Shown one piece after another: positions 8,428 through 18,905 of a stretch of 64,000 nt of DNA (position 1 is the stretch's first letter; each line of letters starts with the position of its first letter). This DNA comes from an uncultured Flavihumibacter sp. (GTDB lineage: Bacteria; Bacteroidota; Bacteroidia; Chitinophagales; Chitinophagaceae), in contig CABHOY010000038.1 in NCBI GenBank assembly GCA_902168105.1, positions 310,001 to 374,000 on the forward strand, in the 5' to 3' direction. A program made the translations under genes and the position numbers. The notes beneath the pieces were generated by a model. The model ran no database searches. It saw only the letters and a list, made by a program, of their open reading frames with translations, and was not told the DNA's origin.

Positions 8428-10260
8428 ATGAAACATATCACCACATTTTCCATACTTTTTCTGCTGATCGCCCATCCCTGTACTGCCCAACAAACAGACA
8501 TACGATGGCAGAAGGCTGCCCTGGCATTTTTCAGTTATAACATAGATGGCTCGGCTGTCATTCTCAGGGATATCCTCAACGATCCGCATACCAGTAGCAG
8601 CGATAGCGCCAAAGTGTATAGTACACTGGCACTGCGCGACTGGCAATTCCATCATAACTATGACCTTGCGGCCAAACGCCTGGACAGTGCGCTGGCACTT
8701 CGCTCCGGCAGCAATGCATCGCTTGTGGCGCTTAGTAATATCGCTGCGGAAGCGGGCCACTATCCTACTTCTTTAGAAGCATCGGATAAAGCGCTTGTCA
8801 GTGCAGCCAATGCCGCTGAATGGAGAGAGGCGGCCATCGCCTATGCCAACACTGTTTATCTTTCTTCAAAGAACAACAAAAAACAGGATACGCTACTATT
8901 AGGCAAAGCCGGCAGGCTACTCTCCCGAGTGCTTGAACAGATGCCGGGACATCCGCAGGCAGCGAAATTACTGGTAGGTACCGGCGTCCTTAAAAAAGAC
9001 GGCGGGTTCGTGTTAGATGGCTGGAACGCTTATTTCCATTTTGCTTCGGCAGACAGTGCCTATGCTTATCTTAAAGAGCCTGCGACCGTATTTTCAGCCA
9101 TATTACCTCGTTGGAAGGCCTCATCTGCCGAGAATGAACAGATAGCTGCCGCGCTGGCCAGATCGGGCTTTTATGAGTATGCAGCATTGCTTGCAGGACG
9201 TTCACAGAAAGACATCATTGCCTATGCCAGGTATCTGCAGGAAACAGGCACCATGACCAATAACTACTACCGGCAACTGGCAGTACGTGCTCGGACCAGT
9301 GATAGCCTGTTTGAACAACAGGTACTGACCATCTGCGCAAGGCTGTTGAAAGAGCTAAAATTATCCGCAGGAAAAGATACGCTCACCTATGAAAAGTTCC
9401 TGGAGCTGGTGCAACCTAAATTCGGCGCTATGGGGTTCCTCGGCACTACGTCCAGCTTTCATGCAAAGGAGATCTGCCTGGGACAGATCGTCAATGTTAC
9501 CCGCAAGGAAGTGCTGCAATACGGATATAAAGCCTCACTGACATTTATTGAAATCGACCTGATGACGTCCAATGGTTTCATTAGCTGGCTTTCCGGTAAA
9601 AGAATGGGGAACGGCGGTTGGTCTGTTAATGACACCATTTACAGGGTAAGGGAAGCATATATCAGAGAACCGATGGAAGCCTGGACGATGGTTACAGACA
9701 GCACGGTAAGAAAAGAGAAGTTATCTGTTTTTGAAAATGCGATCGCTGGTACCAGTACACCTGATACTACCACGCTGCTGGCCGGCATCAATGGTCTGCT
9801 GCGCCTGAATGCGATGGATAGTCTTTATGCCATGTTATACAGACAGGGATTACGTGGCAGCGATCTGCAATTACAGTTCATGAATATGCTTGAAAGAAGA
9901 CAGGAAGACGCTTCTATCTTTGCGCATGAAGGCAGGCATAGTATTGACCAGATCTATTTCGCAAAAGACTTTGAAAATGCGCCCAGTAGCGAGCGGGAAT
10001 ATCGCGCCAAACTATCTGAAATGACCTGCGCTGATTTTCCTGTGTACATATTCGGTAAGATCGTCGGCAGTATTGGTCCTTCGGGCCATGGCCAGGCTAA
10101 CAAACGGATACTGGATGACGCGCTTGCGTGGATGGGAAAACATCAGCCGGAGATCAGCGGATATGATACCACACAACCCGCCATCAGGCAGCTGTACCGG
10201 CTTTCGGCCGATCAGATACAGTCATGTTTCCGTGAAGTAGACCCGTTGAATAAACAGTAG
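8428..10260 (+). CDS. Secreted protein with helical repeats and a C-terminal HExxH zinc-protease motif
   Basis: The product has 610 residues. It starts with a signal peptide (MKHITTFSILFLLIAHPCTA), so it is exported. Residues about 25-320 are alpha-helical and TPR-like (YNIDGSAVILRDIL, YDLAAKRLDSAL, SLEASDKAL). Near the C-terminus H500-E501-G-R-H504 gives a zincin HExxH signature. E531, in AKLSE 27 residues on, is a good candidate for the third zinc ligand of a gluzincin-like fold. I infer a periplasmic or outer-membrane metallopeptidase; the substrate is unknown. Its stop lies 2 nt from the convergent stop of the permease gene at 10263, and no terminator is visible between them. Confidence 0.65.
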   Translation: MKHITTFSILFLLIAHPCTAQQTDIRWQKAALAFFSYNIDGSAVILRDILNDPHTSSSDSAKVYSTLALRDWQFHHNYDLAAKRLDSALALRSGSNASLVALSNIAAEAGHYPTSLEASDKALVSAANAAEWREAAIAYANTVYLSSKNNKKQDTLLLGKAGRLLSRVLEQMPGHPQAAKLLVGTGVLKKDGGFVLDGWNAYFHFASADSAYAYLKEPATVFSAILPRWKASSAENEQIAAALARSGFYEYAALLAGRSQKDIIAYARYLQETGTMTNNYYRQLAVRARTSDSLFEQQVLTICARLLKELKLSAGKDTLTYEKFLELVQPKFGAMGFLGTTSSFHAKEICLGQIVNVTRKEVLQYGYKASLTFIEIDLMTSNGFISWLSGKRMGNGGWSVNDTIYRVREAYIREPMEAWTMVTDSTVRKEKLSVFENAIAGTSTPDTTTLLAGINGLLRLNAMDSLYAMLYRQGLRGSDLQLQFMNMLERRQEDASIFAHEGRHSIDQIYFAKDFENAPSSEREYRAKLSEMTCADFPVYIFGKIVGSIGPSGHGQANKRILDDALAWMGKHQPEISGYDTTQPAIRQLYRLSADQIQSCFREVDPLNKQ

Positions 10261-10262
10261 TA

Positions 10263-12662
10263 TTATTCCCTTTTCAGACTTTTTACCGGATCAGCCACAG
10301 CTGCTTTTACTGCATAGAAGCTTACCGTCGCCAGTGCAATAGCAGATACCAGTAATCCAGCTGTGGCAAACATCCACCAGCTGATCGTAATACGGTATGG
10401 ATAATTTTCCAGCCACTTGTTACCTGCATACCAGGCAACAGGTATAGCCAGTACGAGAGAGATGACGACGAGTTTCAGAAAGTCTTTTGAGAGGATCGTT
10501 ACCACAGAAGCGACTGAAGCGCCCAGTACCTTGCGGATACCAATTTCTTTTGTTCTTTTCTCTGCGGATAATACTGATAATCCGAAGAGACCTATACAGG
10601 ATATGAAGATCGTCAGGATAGCACTGAACAGAATTATCTGTTTCCATTTCGCCTCTGCTGCATAGTTTTCCCTGTTATCGACGTCCTTGAATTCATAACC
10701 ATACGGACTAAGAGGGAATATCTGTTTGAATACTTTCTCTATATCATGGAGTGCAGCAGTTTCACCATTGGGTCTTATTTTAATGAATGTCTTGCCGTAG
10801 CCATTACTATGCTTCATAGTGAATAACTGCGAGCCGATCTTCTGCGTCAGCGAGGCGTAGTGATAGTCCTTTACCACACCGATCACCGTATATTTCTCTC
10901 CTTCCCGGTACCAGAAATCCACTACCTGACCAATAGGATCTTTCCAGCCGGCCTCTTTGACAAATGCTTCATTCACCAGTACAGACCGTATTGAATCGGC
11001 AGGAAAATCCCTGGAGAAATTACGTCCTTTGACAACTGGTATTTTCAGTTCGGGGATGTAATGTTCATCTACTGTTTCATAACTAAAATTGATATTAGTT
11101 TCGCCATTGATACGGGCTGTTGTACCCCAGGTACCACTATTTTTGAAGGCTACATCTGTAATAGCCTTGCTCTTCATCAATTCTGATCTGATATGTTCTG
11201 TCTGTTCAGCAACGATCCGGTTGTGACCAACAGTTACCAGGTTCGTATCGTCATAACCCAGTTTCTCATTCGTCAGGTAATTGAACTGCGAGTAAATTGT
11301 GAAGGTGCCTATGATTAAAAAAGATGCCAGTGTAAACTGCAGGATAACCAATCCTTTTTGCAGATAGTTTTTTCCTCCTAACGTGAACCTGCTGTATAAT
11401 ACCTTCACCGGATTATAACCGGACAATACCAATGAAGGATAAAAGCCTGCAAGCAGACCGGTGAACAGGAAGAGTGTAATATATCCGGCCACCAGTTTCA
11501 CATCAAACAAATAGGATAAGGCGAGCGCTTTATTTGCAAGGTCATTAAAGACCGACAAGGATAATTGTACAAGGATCAGCGCTAGTGTAAAGGCGGCAAA
11601 ACTCAGGATAAAAGATTCGCCCATAAACTGCATCATGAGCTGTCTTCTGTCGCCACCCACTACTTTACGGATGCCGATCTCCTTTGCACGTTTCAGCGAA
11701 CGGGCTATTGTCAGATTAATGAAATTGATACAGGCTATCAGCAGAATAAATATTGCGATGCCAGAGAGTATATACGAATAAACAGGATTGCTGCCATCGG
11801 TAAGACCATTGTTCGCGCTGTAGGCTTTACTCAGATGCAGGTCGGGCAGGGACTGCAGGGTATACTCCACTGCACCGAAAGGACCATACCGTTCCACCAG
11901 TCTCTTTCTGGCCTCATTGGCGTCCATTGCGTATACTTTTTTCATCTTTGCCTCCACCTGTTTCGCATCAGCGCCTGGCTGCAGCAAAACGAAGGTGTTC
12001 AGGAAAGAGTTGAACCAGCTTTCATCGTTTGCCTCGTCCTGTGCCGATACCCTTATTGGCATCAGAGCGCTGAACTTGATAGAAGAGTTCTGCGGACATC
12101 TTTTCGCTACGCCTGTTACTGTATATGGTTTGAATCCATCGTCTCCTCCTTTCATCATGATGGTTTTTCCCAATGCATCTTTTGTACCGAACTGCTTCAT
12201 GGCCAGATCTTCACTGATAACAACTGCATCAGGAGCCAGCAGCGCAGTTTTGGGGTTACCACTCAGTAAAGGGAATGAAAAGAGAGAAAAGAAATTCGAA
12301 TCTACCAGGTGTATATCCTGCGAGTTAATTTCCGTCCCTGTTCTTATGTCTTTCCTGTCGCTTTGTACACGGACAAATGCTTTGATATCGGGAATGTTAG
12401 CCGTGAACCGCGGTCCCTGTAAATATCCCGTCGTTCCATTTGTTCCCTCTACGGCCCCTTCCACCGTATAACTCTTCGCACCCACACGGTAGATCGTGTT
12501 CAGGTTCTCGTGAAACCTGTCATAACTGACCTCATCTTTCACATATAAGATGATCAGCATACTACAGGCCAGGCCAATACTTAGTCCAAGAATATTGATG
12601 ACCGAATAGATCTTATTCCTTAACAGATTTCTTAGCGCAGTTTTGAAGTAATTCTTAAACAT
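10263..12662 (-). CDS. ABC transporter permease of the FtsX/MacB type
   Basis: The product has 799 residues and the usual Bacteroidota layout: an N-terminal helix (about 21-41) followed by a periplasmic MacB-core domain (about 50-240). Three helices follow around 290-430 (IFILLIACINFINL ... AKEIGIRKVVGG), then a second helix with a second periplasmic domain and a final three-helix FtsX block (about 680-790) with the repeated signature KEIGIRKVLGA. These permeases work with a separate ATPase in mechanotransmission, in export of lipoproteins, peptides or drugs, or in cell-envelope stress. No ATPase gene is adjacent. The gene is alone on its strand, with its own promoter upstream. Confidence 0.9.
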   Translation of the reverse strand: MFKNYFKTALRNLLRNKIYSVINILGLSIGLACSMLIILYVKDEVSYDRFHENLNTIYRVGAKSYTVEGAVEGTNGTTGYLQGPRFTANIPDIKAFVRVQSDRKDIRTGTEINSQDIHLVDSNFFSLFSFPLLSGNPKTALLAPDAVVISEDLAMKQFGTKDALGKTIMMKGGDDGFKPYTVTGVAKRCPQNSSIKFSALMPIRVSAQDEANDESWFNSFLNTFVLLQPGADAKQVEAKMKKVYAMDANEARKRLVERYGPFGAVEYTLQSLPDLHLSKAYSANNGLTDGSNPVYSYILSGIAIFILLIACINFINLTIARSLKRAKEIGIRKVVGGDRRQLMMQFMGESFILSFAAFTLALILVQLSLSVFNDLANKALALSYLFDVKLVAGYITLFLFTGLLAGFYPSLVLSGYNPVKVLYSRFTLGGKNYLQKGLVILQFTLASFLIIGTFTIYSQFNYLTNEKLGYDDTNLVTVGHNRIVAEQTEHIRSELMKSKAITDVAFKNSGTWGTTARINGETNINFSYETVDEHYIPELKIPVVKGRNFSRDFPADSIRSVLVNEAFVKEAGWKDPIGQVVDFWYREGEKYTVIGVVKDYHYASLTQKIGSQLFTMKHSNGYGKTFIKIRPNGETAALHDIEKVFKQIFPLSPYGYEFKDVDNRENYAAEAKWKQIILFSAILTIFISCIGLFGLSVLSAEKRTKEIGIRKVLGASVASVVTILSKDFLKLVVISLVLAIPVAWYAGNKWLENYPYRITISWWMFATAGLLVSAIALATVSFYAVKAAVADPVKSLKRE

Positions 12663-12691
12663 AGGAGATAAAGTTACTGTCAGACTCGAAA

Positions 12692-12699
12692 CAAAAATA
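12692..12699 (-). promoter_or_regulatory. -7 element TATTTTTG of the FtsX-type permease gene
   Basis: On the minus strand TATTTTTG fully matches TAnnTTTG and is followed 29 nt later by the ATG at 12662. A TTG lies 15 nt upstream, closer than the usual 19. Confidence 0.5.
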
Positions 12700-12903
12700 G
12701 TGACAACTTTAAAACAACATGAAAATCAACAACTTTCACATATCCAATGCAGTAATAATGTCCGCTTTTGATACATCTGTGTCCATTTTCAGAAGGTTTT
12801 TTTGTATCCGACATTAACATGCAGTTAACTTAATTATGCCTGCTACAATGTATATTCCCTTAAGAATGCAAACCTTCTTCCCCAACAACCAAAATATACC
12901 ACG

Positions 12904-14883
12904 GTGAAACAGCCAATTTACGAACGCACAGCAAACATTTATCAATGGATAGTTAATGGGATGGGAATTGTAGCCATGTGGAGGGGCTTTATGGGCGACG
13001 CCACACGCTGGATCAATATCCCCTTTACCATTATCTGTACGGTGATCGTACTCATTGCGTATTTCATTATACTTAAGTATGGAAAGATCCAATCGGTTAC
13101 TGCGCCGGACCGGGTGGTTAACCTGCCCGGCCGGTTAAGAAAAAAAATGTTCTGGAGTACAGGGGGTGCGCTCTGCCTGTTATGGTTCGGCACCTTATAT
13201 AGCCAGTTTAACCAACCAATCACGTTAACTAACACAGTTACGGCCCCGACAACCTTGCCCTCCTCTCCTGTTTTTGATGCCAGCGACGATCGCTTCAAAA
13301 TACTGATACTGCCATGGGAACCGGAATGCGATGACAAACTCCGGTCATATAACATAGGCCGTGTGTTGCAGAAAAGCCTGGAAGAGCTGGGAAGGCAATA
13401 TAATATTCCATTTAATATCCACTATGTAAAAGACACTATTGACTTCCACAACTTCACATACAAAACCGCTGACTCTCTGATGAAGTATCATCATGCTGAT
13501 CATATATTGTATGGATCGTATTCCTTAAAAGAATGCGAGGGTGATAATAAAGATAAGATCTGCTTTAATTACCGGACAAATCTAAAAGACTGGGATTGTT
13601 CTGAATTAGAGAGCCATACAGAATATAAAGTCGGCGTCTTCAATGGACTAGATGACATACGGCAGGGAATGGGACAGGGCGAAGCTGATTTCATTATTCA
13701 CTATGTAGCAGCTATAGCACGGATCAAACAGGGTAAGATTGCTGATGCTGTCGCCATGCTCCGTCGCATCAAAGATTATGATAAAAATGACCAACTGTTA
13801 TTCCTGCTGGGCACTTGCTATCATATGTTGAATGATCATAAAAATGCAGCTATCTGCAATCAAAGCGTAATTAAAATCAACCCTGCAAATATGGAGGCCA
13901 GGGTACATCTCAGTGTCTCGCTATATAAGAACGGGAGAAAAGAGGAAGCAAAAGCACAGCTGCAGGAAGTATTGACCAGCTGCCCTGATAACATAAGAGC
14001 GCTCAGAAATATGGGATTGATCCTTTTGCAGGAAAAGCAAAAAATTGTTGCACATAGGTATTTATACAGGATCATAACGGTCACTCCAAAATATACAGAG
14101 AAGAACCTGGCAATACATGGTATCGCTTATTTCGAGATGGAGGATTATGAGCGGGCAAAATACGCCTTCGAATATTCACTCAGGATGGAGGAAAATCACG
14201 GCATACGGGCACGATTAGCAGCCACTCTTCTGCATTTAAAGGACACTGCAACTGCGATAGGATTTTATGAAAAAGCCATTTCACTAAAACCGAATGAGGC
14301 AAGCTATCATTATGAACTTGGCGTGTTGTATAGTAATAAAAAAGAGTATGGCAAAGCCATACCATACTTCACCACTGCGCTGAAACTAAACCCGGCTCAT
14401 GATAATGCCTGCACCTATCTTGGTGCAAGCTATTATCTTACGGGTGACAAGGCAAACGGTGAGCAGTACATTGACCAAGCAATAAAAATAAATCCGGCGA
14501 ATACGTTCGCATTGAAGCTCGGTTACAACATGCACAAATACGAAAATCCGGCTAAAGCAAAAGTGATGGCAGAATCCTTCCTGAAATATCTTCCGGAAGA
14601 CATCACTATGTGGGACCAGCTGGGACATGTGTATAATGATATGGACAATTATAAGAAAGGGCTTTCCTGTTTCAAACAAACAGAAAAACTGGCACCCGAA
14701 AATCATGCTACTTTCTACAACATTGCTGCTACATATAGTCTCTTACGCGACAAAAAGAATGCGCTTAAATATCTCACAAAGGCCGCTATCTGTAATAACG
14801 TCGTTGCAAAGTATGTTGATCGCGACAGAAGCTTCTTCTGGTTGCAGGGCGATAAAGAGTTCTGCGCTGTCTTAACAGATTGA
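12904..14883 (+). CDS. Membrane-anchored tetratricopeptide-repeat protein
   Basis: The product has 659 residues and starts at a GTG, since no in-frame ATG is nearby. The N-terminus holds two clear membrane helices (about 38-57, INIPFTIICTVIVLIAYFII; and about 80-98) and possibly a third before them. Then comes a soluble domain of about 130 residues (starting DDRFKILILPWEPE) that may bind a partner. From about residue 250 to the end there are roughly ten TPR units, for example YERAKYAFEYSL and YGKAIPYFTTALKLNPAHDNA. TPR arrays are protein-interaction scaffolds. The set-up suggests a sensor or scaffold on the inner membrane, but no signalling domain is present and I cannot name a partner. Confidence 0.75.
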   Translation: MKQPIYERTANIYQWIVNGMGIVAMWRGFMGDATRWINIPFTIICTVIVLIAYFIILKYGKIQSVTAPDRVVNLPGRLRKKMFWSTGGALCLLWFGTLYSQFNQPITLTNTVTAPTTLPSSPVFDASDDRFKILILPWEPECDDKLRSYNIGRVLQKSLEELGRQYNIPFNIHYVKDTIDFHNFTYKTADSLMKYHHADHILYGSYSLKECEGDNKDKICFNYRTNLKDWDCSELESHTEYKVGVFNGLDDIRQGMGQGEADFIIHYVAAIARIKQGKIADAVAMLRRIKDYDKNDQLLFLLGTCYHMLNDHKNAAICNQSVIKINPANMEARVHLSVSLYKNGRKEEAKAQLQEVLTSCPDNIRALRNMGLILLQEKQKIVAHRYLYRIITVTPKYTEKNLAIHGIAYFEMEDYERAKYAFEYSLRMEENHGIRARLAATLLHLKDTATAIGFYEKAISLKPNEASYHYELGVLYSNKKEYGKAIPYFTTALKLNPAHDNACTYLGASYYLTGDKANGEQYIDQAIKINPANTFALKLGYNMHKYENPAKAKVMAESFLKYLPEDITMWDQLGHVYNDMDNYKKGLSCFKQTEKLAPENHATFYNIAATYSLLRDKKNALKYLTKAAICNNVVAKYVDRDRSFFWLQGDKEFCAVLTD

Positions 14884-14922
14884 GTAATATCTGAAAGGGA
14901 ACGGGTTAGTTTCAGCAAATAC

Positions 14923-14958
14923 AAAGGGGCGCCGCAAACATATGCGACGCCCCTTTTT
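14923..14958 (+). terminator. Bidirectional terminator between convergent genes
   Basis: AAAGGGGCGCCGCA pairs with TGCGACGCCCCTTTTT around a 7-nt loop. A-runs and T-runs on both sides let it serve both the TPR gene (+) and the TonB-dependent receptor gene (-), whose stops lie on either side. Confidence 0.88.
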
Positions 14959-14976
14959 ATCATAACCGGATATTTA

Positions 14977-17900
14977 TCAGAAGATATATCTCGCACCCAG
15001 CTGCAACTGCCACCTAGATATGAGGTCAGGGCTGGTGATGAAAGTTTCGCGTTGTGACGGATCGAACTGGTAAAGCGCTTTACCGTTATTATCCCTTCCT
15101 ACAACACCTACGGGTTGATAATACCCTGTGGTACTTGCAAACTTGCGCAGTCCCCATTTGCTGCTGATCATATTACCGAGGTTCACCACATCAAGGCTCA
15201 GCTGGATAGTGCTTGTCTTTTCTTTTCCCTTGAAGTTAAAGTCCTGCAATACACGCATATCTATCTGGCTGAACCAGGGTGTAGTACCAGCGTACTTACC
15301 GGTGTACTTACCACGGTGGCTGCTCAGGTATTCATCCTGGTTGATGAATCTTTCCAGCGCCGCCCTTTGTGCCTGTTCCGACTGGCTGGCACCTTCTGCG
15401 TCGACCAACGGAACGAAGCTCATATTTCCTATCTCGGCGGCGGTAGGTACATACATCAGGTCATTGGCGAAAGAGCCGTCGTTGTTGAGGTCACCTCCGT
15501 ATACATATGAGTACCTGTTACCACTTGTCCAGTTACTGAAGAATGATATGGTAGTCGCATATTTTCCTTTACAGTATTCAAATTTCTTGATACCGGCGAA
15601 GGTGATACGATGCGTGTTACCGTAGAGTGAGGTAGATTCCACGGCCTTGTTGGCATTACCGATAACGGGGTTACGGTCAAAGGCATCACCGGAGATCTCT
15701 GCAGAAATAGAGCTACCATCTTTTGCCACCAGGTAGTTATACCCCAGCATGAAGAAATAACCTTTGCCGAAAGTTTGTTGCGCCTGGAAGGTACCGTTAA
15801 AGGAATAACCGATCTTCTCATTGGTGAATACATAAGTAGCTGTATTGCCTTTATCTGATGCCTGATAAACAGCGCGGTCATCGGCAGTACCTGAATTAAG
15901 TACGCCTGTAGGTGTACCCAGACCGTAATCACGCACTATCATCGAATTGATATCTTTAGAGTAGGCGACATCTGCACTCAGTACAGTTCCTATCGGGAGT
16001 TTATAATCCAGTCCGATATTAGAACGCCAGATCTGCGGCCATTTGAAGTTACGGGCGGTTACGTTGTAATAACCGGTGAACGGATTACCGATCGCATTAC
16101 CCAGCCATACAAAGGGGAAACGGCCGGTAAACAGACCTGTACCACCACGCAGCTGTACTGTCTTATCGCCTTTGATGTCCCAGTTAAAACCTAAACGTGG
16201 GGATACCAGTACTTTACCGCTTGGCATACGGGTATTGTCAATTTCCTGTCCGGGGCCATTCTGCACAGGCACACCGTTCTTATCGAACAGGTTCAGATCG
16301 TCCGTATTGGGAACGGTAGGAGAACCTGTTGTAAAGGTACCGGCGAACGTACCGTCGGGATTTAAGTTAGGACTGCTGTAACTGGCTTTGGATTTGAAGT
16401 ACAGCGCCTTGTCAAAACGTACGCCATAAGTCAGCTTGAAGTTATTAGCTACGCTGAATTCATCCTGCAGATAAGCTGATAGCTGTCCTACTGTCAGATA
16501 ATACCAGGTCCATTGGTCGGCCGCTACGCGGTTCTTTGCATATTCTACATTGCCATCATAGTCTCCGGCTGCAACATTACCCAGGAAAGTGTTAATGTCC
16601 ACACCAGAGAATACGGTAAAGCCAAACCCTGTCAGGTTAAAGGAGTTACCGAATTTGAACTGTTCATAGGATGCTCCAATGGTAAGGGTATGTTTGGGGA
16701 GGATGATGTTGAAGTTGTCGGTCAACTGCAAGGCATCCTGATTGAGGCGGTTATTAATGGAGAAAGGCTCGTATCCTGCTACTATATAAGGCACACTGTA
16801 TTTGGTGATGTTCAGCACAGGGAAAGGTGAAGAGAACGGATCACGCTTGTCTCTGAAGCTGGTGAACACTGCACGGAACTTATTGGAATAGGTATCGTTG
16901 AAGTTAGACTTCAGCTCCAGTCCGAAGGAGTGCAGTTTGTTGATCATCTTATATCCTGAATTGCGGAATTGCAGGGTGATGGCATCTGGTCCGCGGCGGT
17001 TGATCGCGTTGGGGTGTGCCGTTTTTTCCTGCGATGCATCCAGTCCGTTATAGGTGAATGACAGGTTATGCTGGCTGTTGATCACCCAGTCAATTTTTGC
17101 CAGCCATTTGTAGTTCTTACGTTCCAGTTCGAAATCCTGGAAAGGGCCTGTGTCATATCCGAAGCGGTTCTTCAGCGCGGCGCTGACTGCGTTCAGGTCT
17201 GATTCCAGTACACGGGATGTGGTCACTCCGCCGGCATTGTTGTTGTTCCTCGCCACATAGGCGCTGGCGCCGTCTTTACGTTGTTCTGTTTCGAAATTGA
17301 CGAAGTAGAACAGTTTATTCTTCTTGATAGCGCCACCCAGTGAGAAGCCGCCCTGGAAGCTTTTAAGGGTAGGTACTGTCAGCTTCTCCCCGTCTATTTT
17401 GTCGCCCGTAAGGCCGTCGTTACGATAGAACCCATATACGGTACCGCCGAATTTATTACTACCACTTTTGGTAACTGTATTTATACCTGCTCCTGTAAAC
17501 CCTGACTGTGTCACATCATACGGCGCGATATTGATCTGGATCTGGTCGATAGCGTCCAGCGATATAGGCTGCGCGTTTGTTTGTCCGCCGGGAGCCGGTG
17601 CATCCAACCCGAACGGGTTATTGAACACGGCGCCGTCCAGCGAGAAGTTATTATACTGACCGTTCCTTCCGGCAAATGAAATACCATTGTAGGTAGGGGA
17701 AGCGGAGGGCGTGATACGCAGATAATCATCCGCGGAGCGGGAGATAGTCGGCAACTGCCGGATCTGCACAGAGCTGATGTTCGTAGAAGCGCCTGTACGC
17801 TGATCATTGAAGATGGTAGAGCGGCCGCTGATCACCACTTCATTCAATTTACCGGTAGCTTCGATGAGGCGAAGGTCCAACGCGGTGTTTTGTCCGAGGG

Positions 17901-18201
17901 TGAGATAAATACCCGTCGCATTTTCCGTACCGTAGCCGGTGAAGGACACCGTCACGGTGTAAGGTCCGCCTACGCGAAGGTTAGGTACTACGAAGCTTCC
18001 GTCGGATTTGGTAACCAATCCTTTATTGATACCTGCATCGGCGAAGGCAACGCGTACGGTGGCGCCGGGCAGGGGTTGGCCTGTCTGATTTCTCACGATA
18101 CCGCTTAGTGTGGCGGTCGTTACCTGGGCTTGTGCTTGAAAGAATAGAATACAGGCAATGAATAAGCTTCCTAATAGCTTAGTTAGATTTGGTTGATGCA
18201 T
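14977..18201 (-). CDS. TonB-dependent outer-membrane receptor, Oar-like
   Basis: The product has 1074 residues. A signal peptide (about 1-25, ending AQAQ) precedes a carboxypeptidase-regulatory-like beta-sandwich (about 30-115, GIVRNQTGQPLPGATVRVAF). A plug domain follows (about 125-235, including LPTISRSADDYLRITPSASP), and then a large beta-barrel ends in an aromatic residue (RYIF), as outer-membrane barrels do. Proteins of this layout import large substrates through the outer membrane or take part in adhesion and secretion (Oar). No SusD-like partner lies beside it, so it is not a SusC of a classical utilisation locus. It lies about 1 kb downstream of the glycoside-hydrolase cassette on the same strand, separated by repeats, so cotranscription is unlikely. 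Confidence 0.92.
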   Translation of the reverse strand: MHQPNLTKLLGSLFIACILFFQAQAQVTTATLSGIVRNQTGQPLPGATVRVAFADAGINKGLVTKSDGSFVVPNLRVGGPYTVTVSFTGYGTENATGIYLTLGQNTALDLRLIEATGKLNEVVISGRSTIFNDQRTGASTNISSVQIRQLPTISRSADDYLRITPSASPTYNGISFAGRNGQYNNFSLDGAVFNNPFGLDAPAPGGQTNAQPISLDAIDQIQINIAPYDVTQSGFTGAGINTVTKSGSNKFGGTVYGFYRNDGLTGDKIDGEKLTVPTLKSFQGGFSLGGAIKKNKLFYFVNFETEQRKDGASAYVARNNNNAGGVTTSRVLESDLNAVSAALKNRFGYDTGPFQDFELERKNYKWLAKIDWVINSQHNLSFTYNGLDASQEKTAHPNAINRRGPDAITLQFRNSGYKMINKLHSFGLELKSNFNDTYSNKFRAVFTSFRDKRDPFSSPFPVLNITKYSVPYIVAGYEPFSINNRLNQDALQLTDNFNIILPKHTLTIGASYEQFKFGNSFNLTGFGFTVFSGVDINTFLGNVAAGDYDGNVEYAKNRVAADQWTWYYLTVGQLSAYLQDEFSVANNFKLTYGVRFDKALYFKSKASYSSPNLNPDGTFAGTFTTGSPTVPNTDDLNLFDKNGVPVQNGPGQEIDNTRMPSGKVLVSPRLGFNWDIKGDKTVQLRGGTGLFTGRFPFVWLGNAIGNPFTGYYNVTARNFKWPQIWRSNIGLDYKLPIGTVLSADVAYSKDINSMIVRDYGLGTPTGVLNSGTADDRAVYQASDKGNTATYVFTNEKIGYSFNGTFQAQQTFGKGYFFMLGYNYLVAKDGSSISAEISGDAFDRNPVIGNANKAVESTSLYGNTHRITFAGIKKFEYCKGKYATTISFFSNWTSGNRYSYVYGGDLNNDGSFANDLMYVPTAAEIGNMSFVPLVDAEGASQSEQAQRAALERFINQDEYLSSHRGKYTGKYAGTTPWFSQIDMRVLQDFNFKGKEKTSTIQLSLDVVNLGNMISSKWGLRKFASTTGYYQPVGVVGRDNNGKALYQFDPSQRETFITSPDLISRWQLQLGARYIF

Positions 18202-18518
18202 CTTTTATAAATTGGGTAAGTAATTGCTACAATCTCTGAATGCTATTATAATCCCCAACAACACCATACAATTTACTCAAAATTCTGCGTATTTCATGGG
18301 GTTATGCTGCAGAAATTTTACTGGAGTTCGTGTAGAAATAACATATATGGGGATTTGTAAAGTATAAAGCGAAGTGGGATTGGCAGAAAGCGTCGGCGGG
18401 TTATTCTGAAGTAATTTTGCGGGGGGATTGGTAGCTTGCTTGCGGCAGATTGTTGTTTTTTGACCTTCTGGCTCGCAGTTCGGATGGGATCAGCGGATGG
18501 GGCTTACGGTTGTTCTGG
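18202..18518. other. Gene-free stretch upstream of the receptor gene
   Basis: This 317-nt stretch carries the promoter region of the receptor gene, but I could not identify a convincing -33/-7 pair. At 18461-18497 lies a fragment of the dispersed repeat (GACCTTCTGGCTCGCAGTTC, then GGATGGGATCAGCGG), followed by the full copy C. No coding frame is supported. Confidence 0.5.
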
Positions 18519-18707
18519 CGTTGACCTTCTGGCTCGCAGTTCGGATGGAATCACCGGCTGCAGTTCTTTGAAGTTCCTTGATATTTAGCTTTGATTGGCG
18601 GTTAGGCTTTGGGTAGTCGGTTAAACCCCTGCTGCGTCGCGTCAGCTCACTTCAAATAACTGAGGCCAGTGATTTCCACCCGAATGCTCACCGTGGGGCG
18701 GTCTCCA
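18519..18707 (+). repeat. Dispersed about 190-bp repeat, copy C
   Basis: It has the same order of blocks as copy A at 2023: TTGACCTTCTGGCTCGC, then CAGTTCTTTGAAGTTCCTTG, GGCGGTTAGGCTTTGGG, GGTTAAACCCCTG, CTTCAAATAACTGAGGCCAG, and GGGGCGGTCTCC. It is a solo copy without an adjacent gene of the 2779 type, as expected of a non-autonomous dispersed element. Confidence 0.8.
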
Positions 18708-18905
18708 AAATAATATTCAGGTCCCTTTGCGATTGTTATGCATTAAAGGAGCCTAATTTTAGACAGAAGAGTGAATTAGTGTTCCTTATCTTTATGAATC
18801 GTTTGAGCGGCTTAATGAGGCTTAAAATCCCCTTTTTTGAGGTTTCAGCTTGCGGACCTACCCCCTCTTTCACTAATTCTGCATCAATTCTGGACTATTC
18901 TAGCT

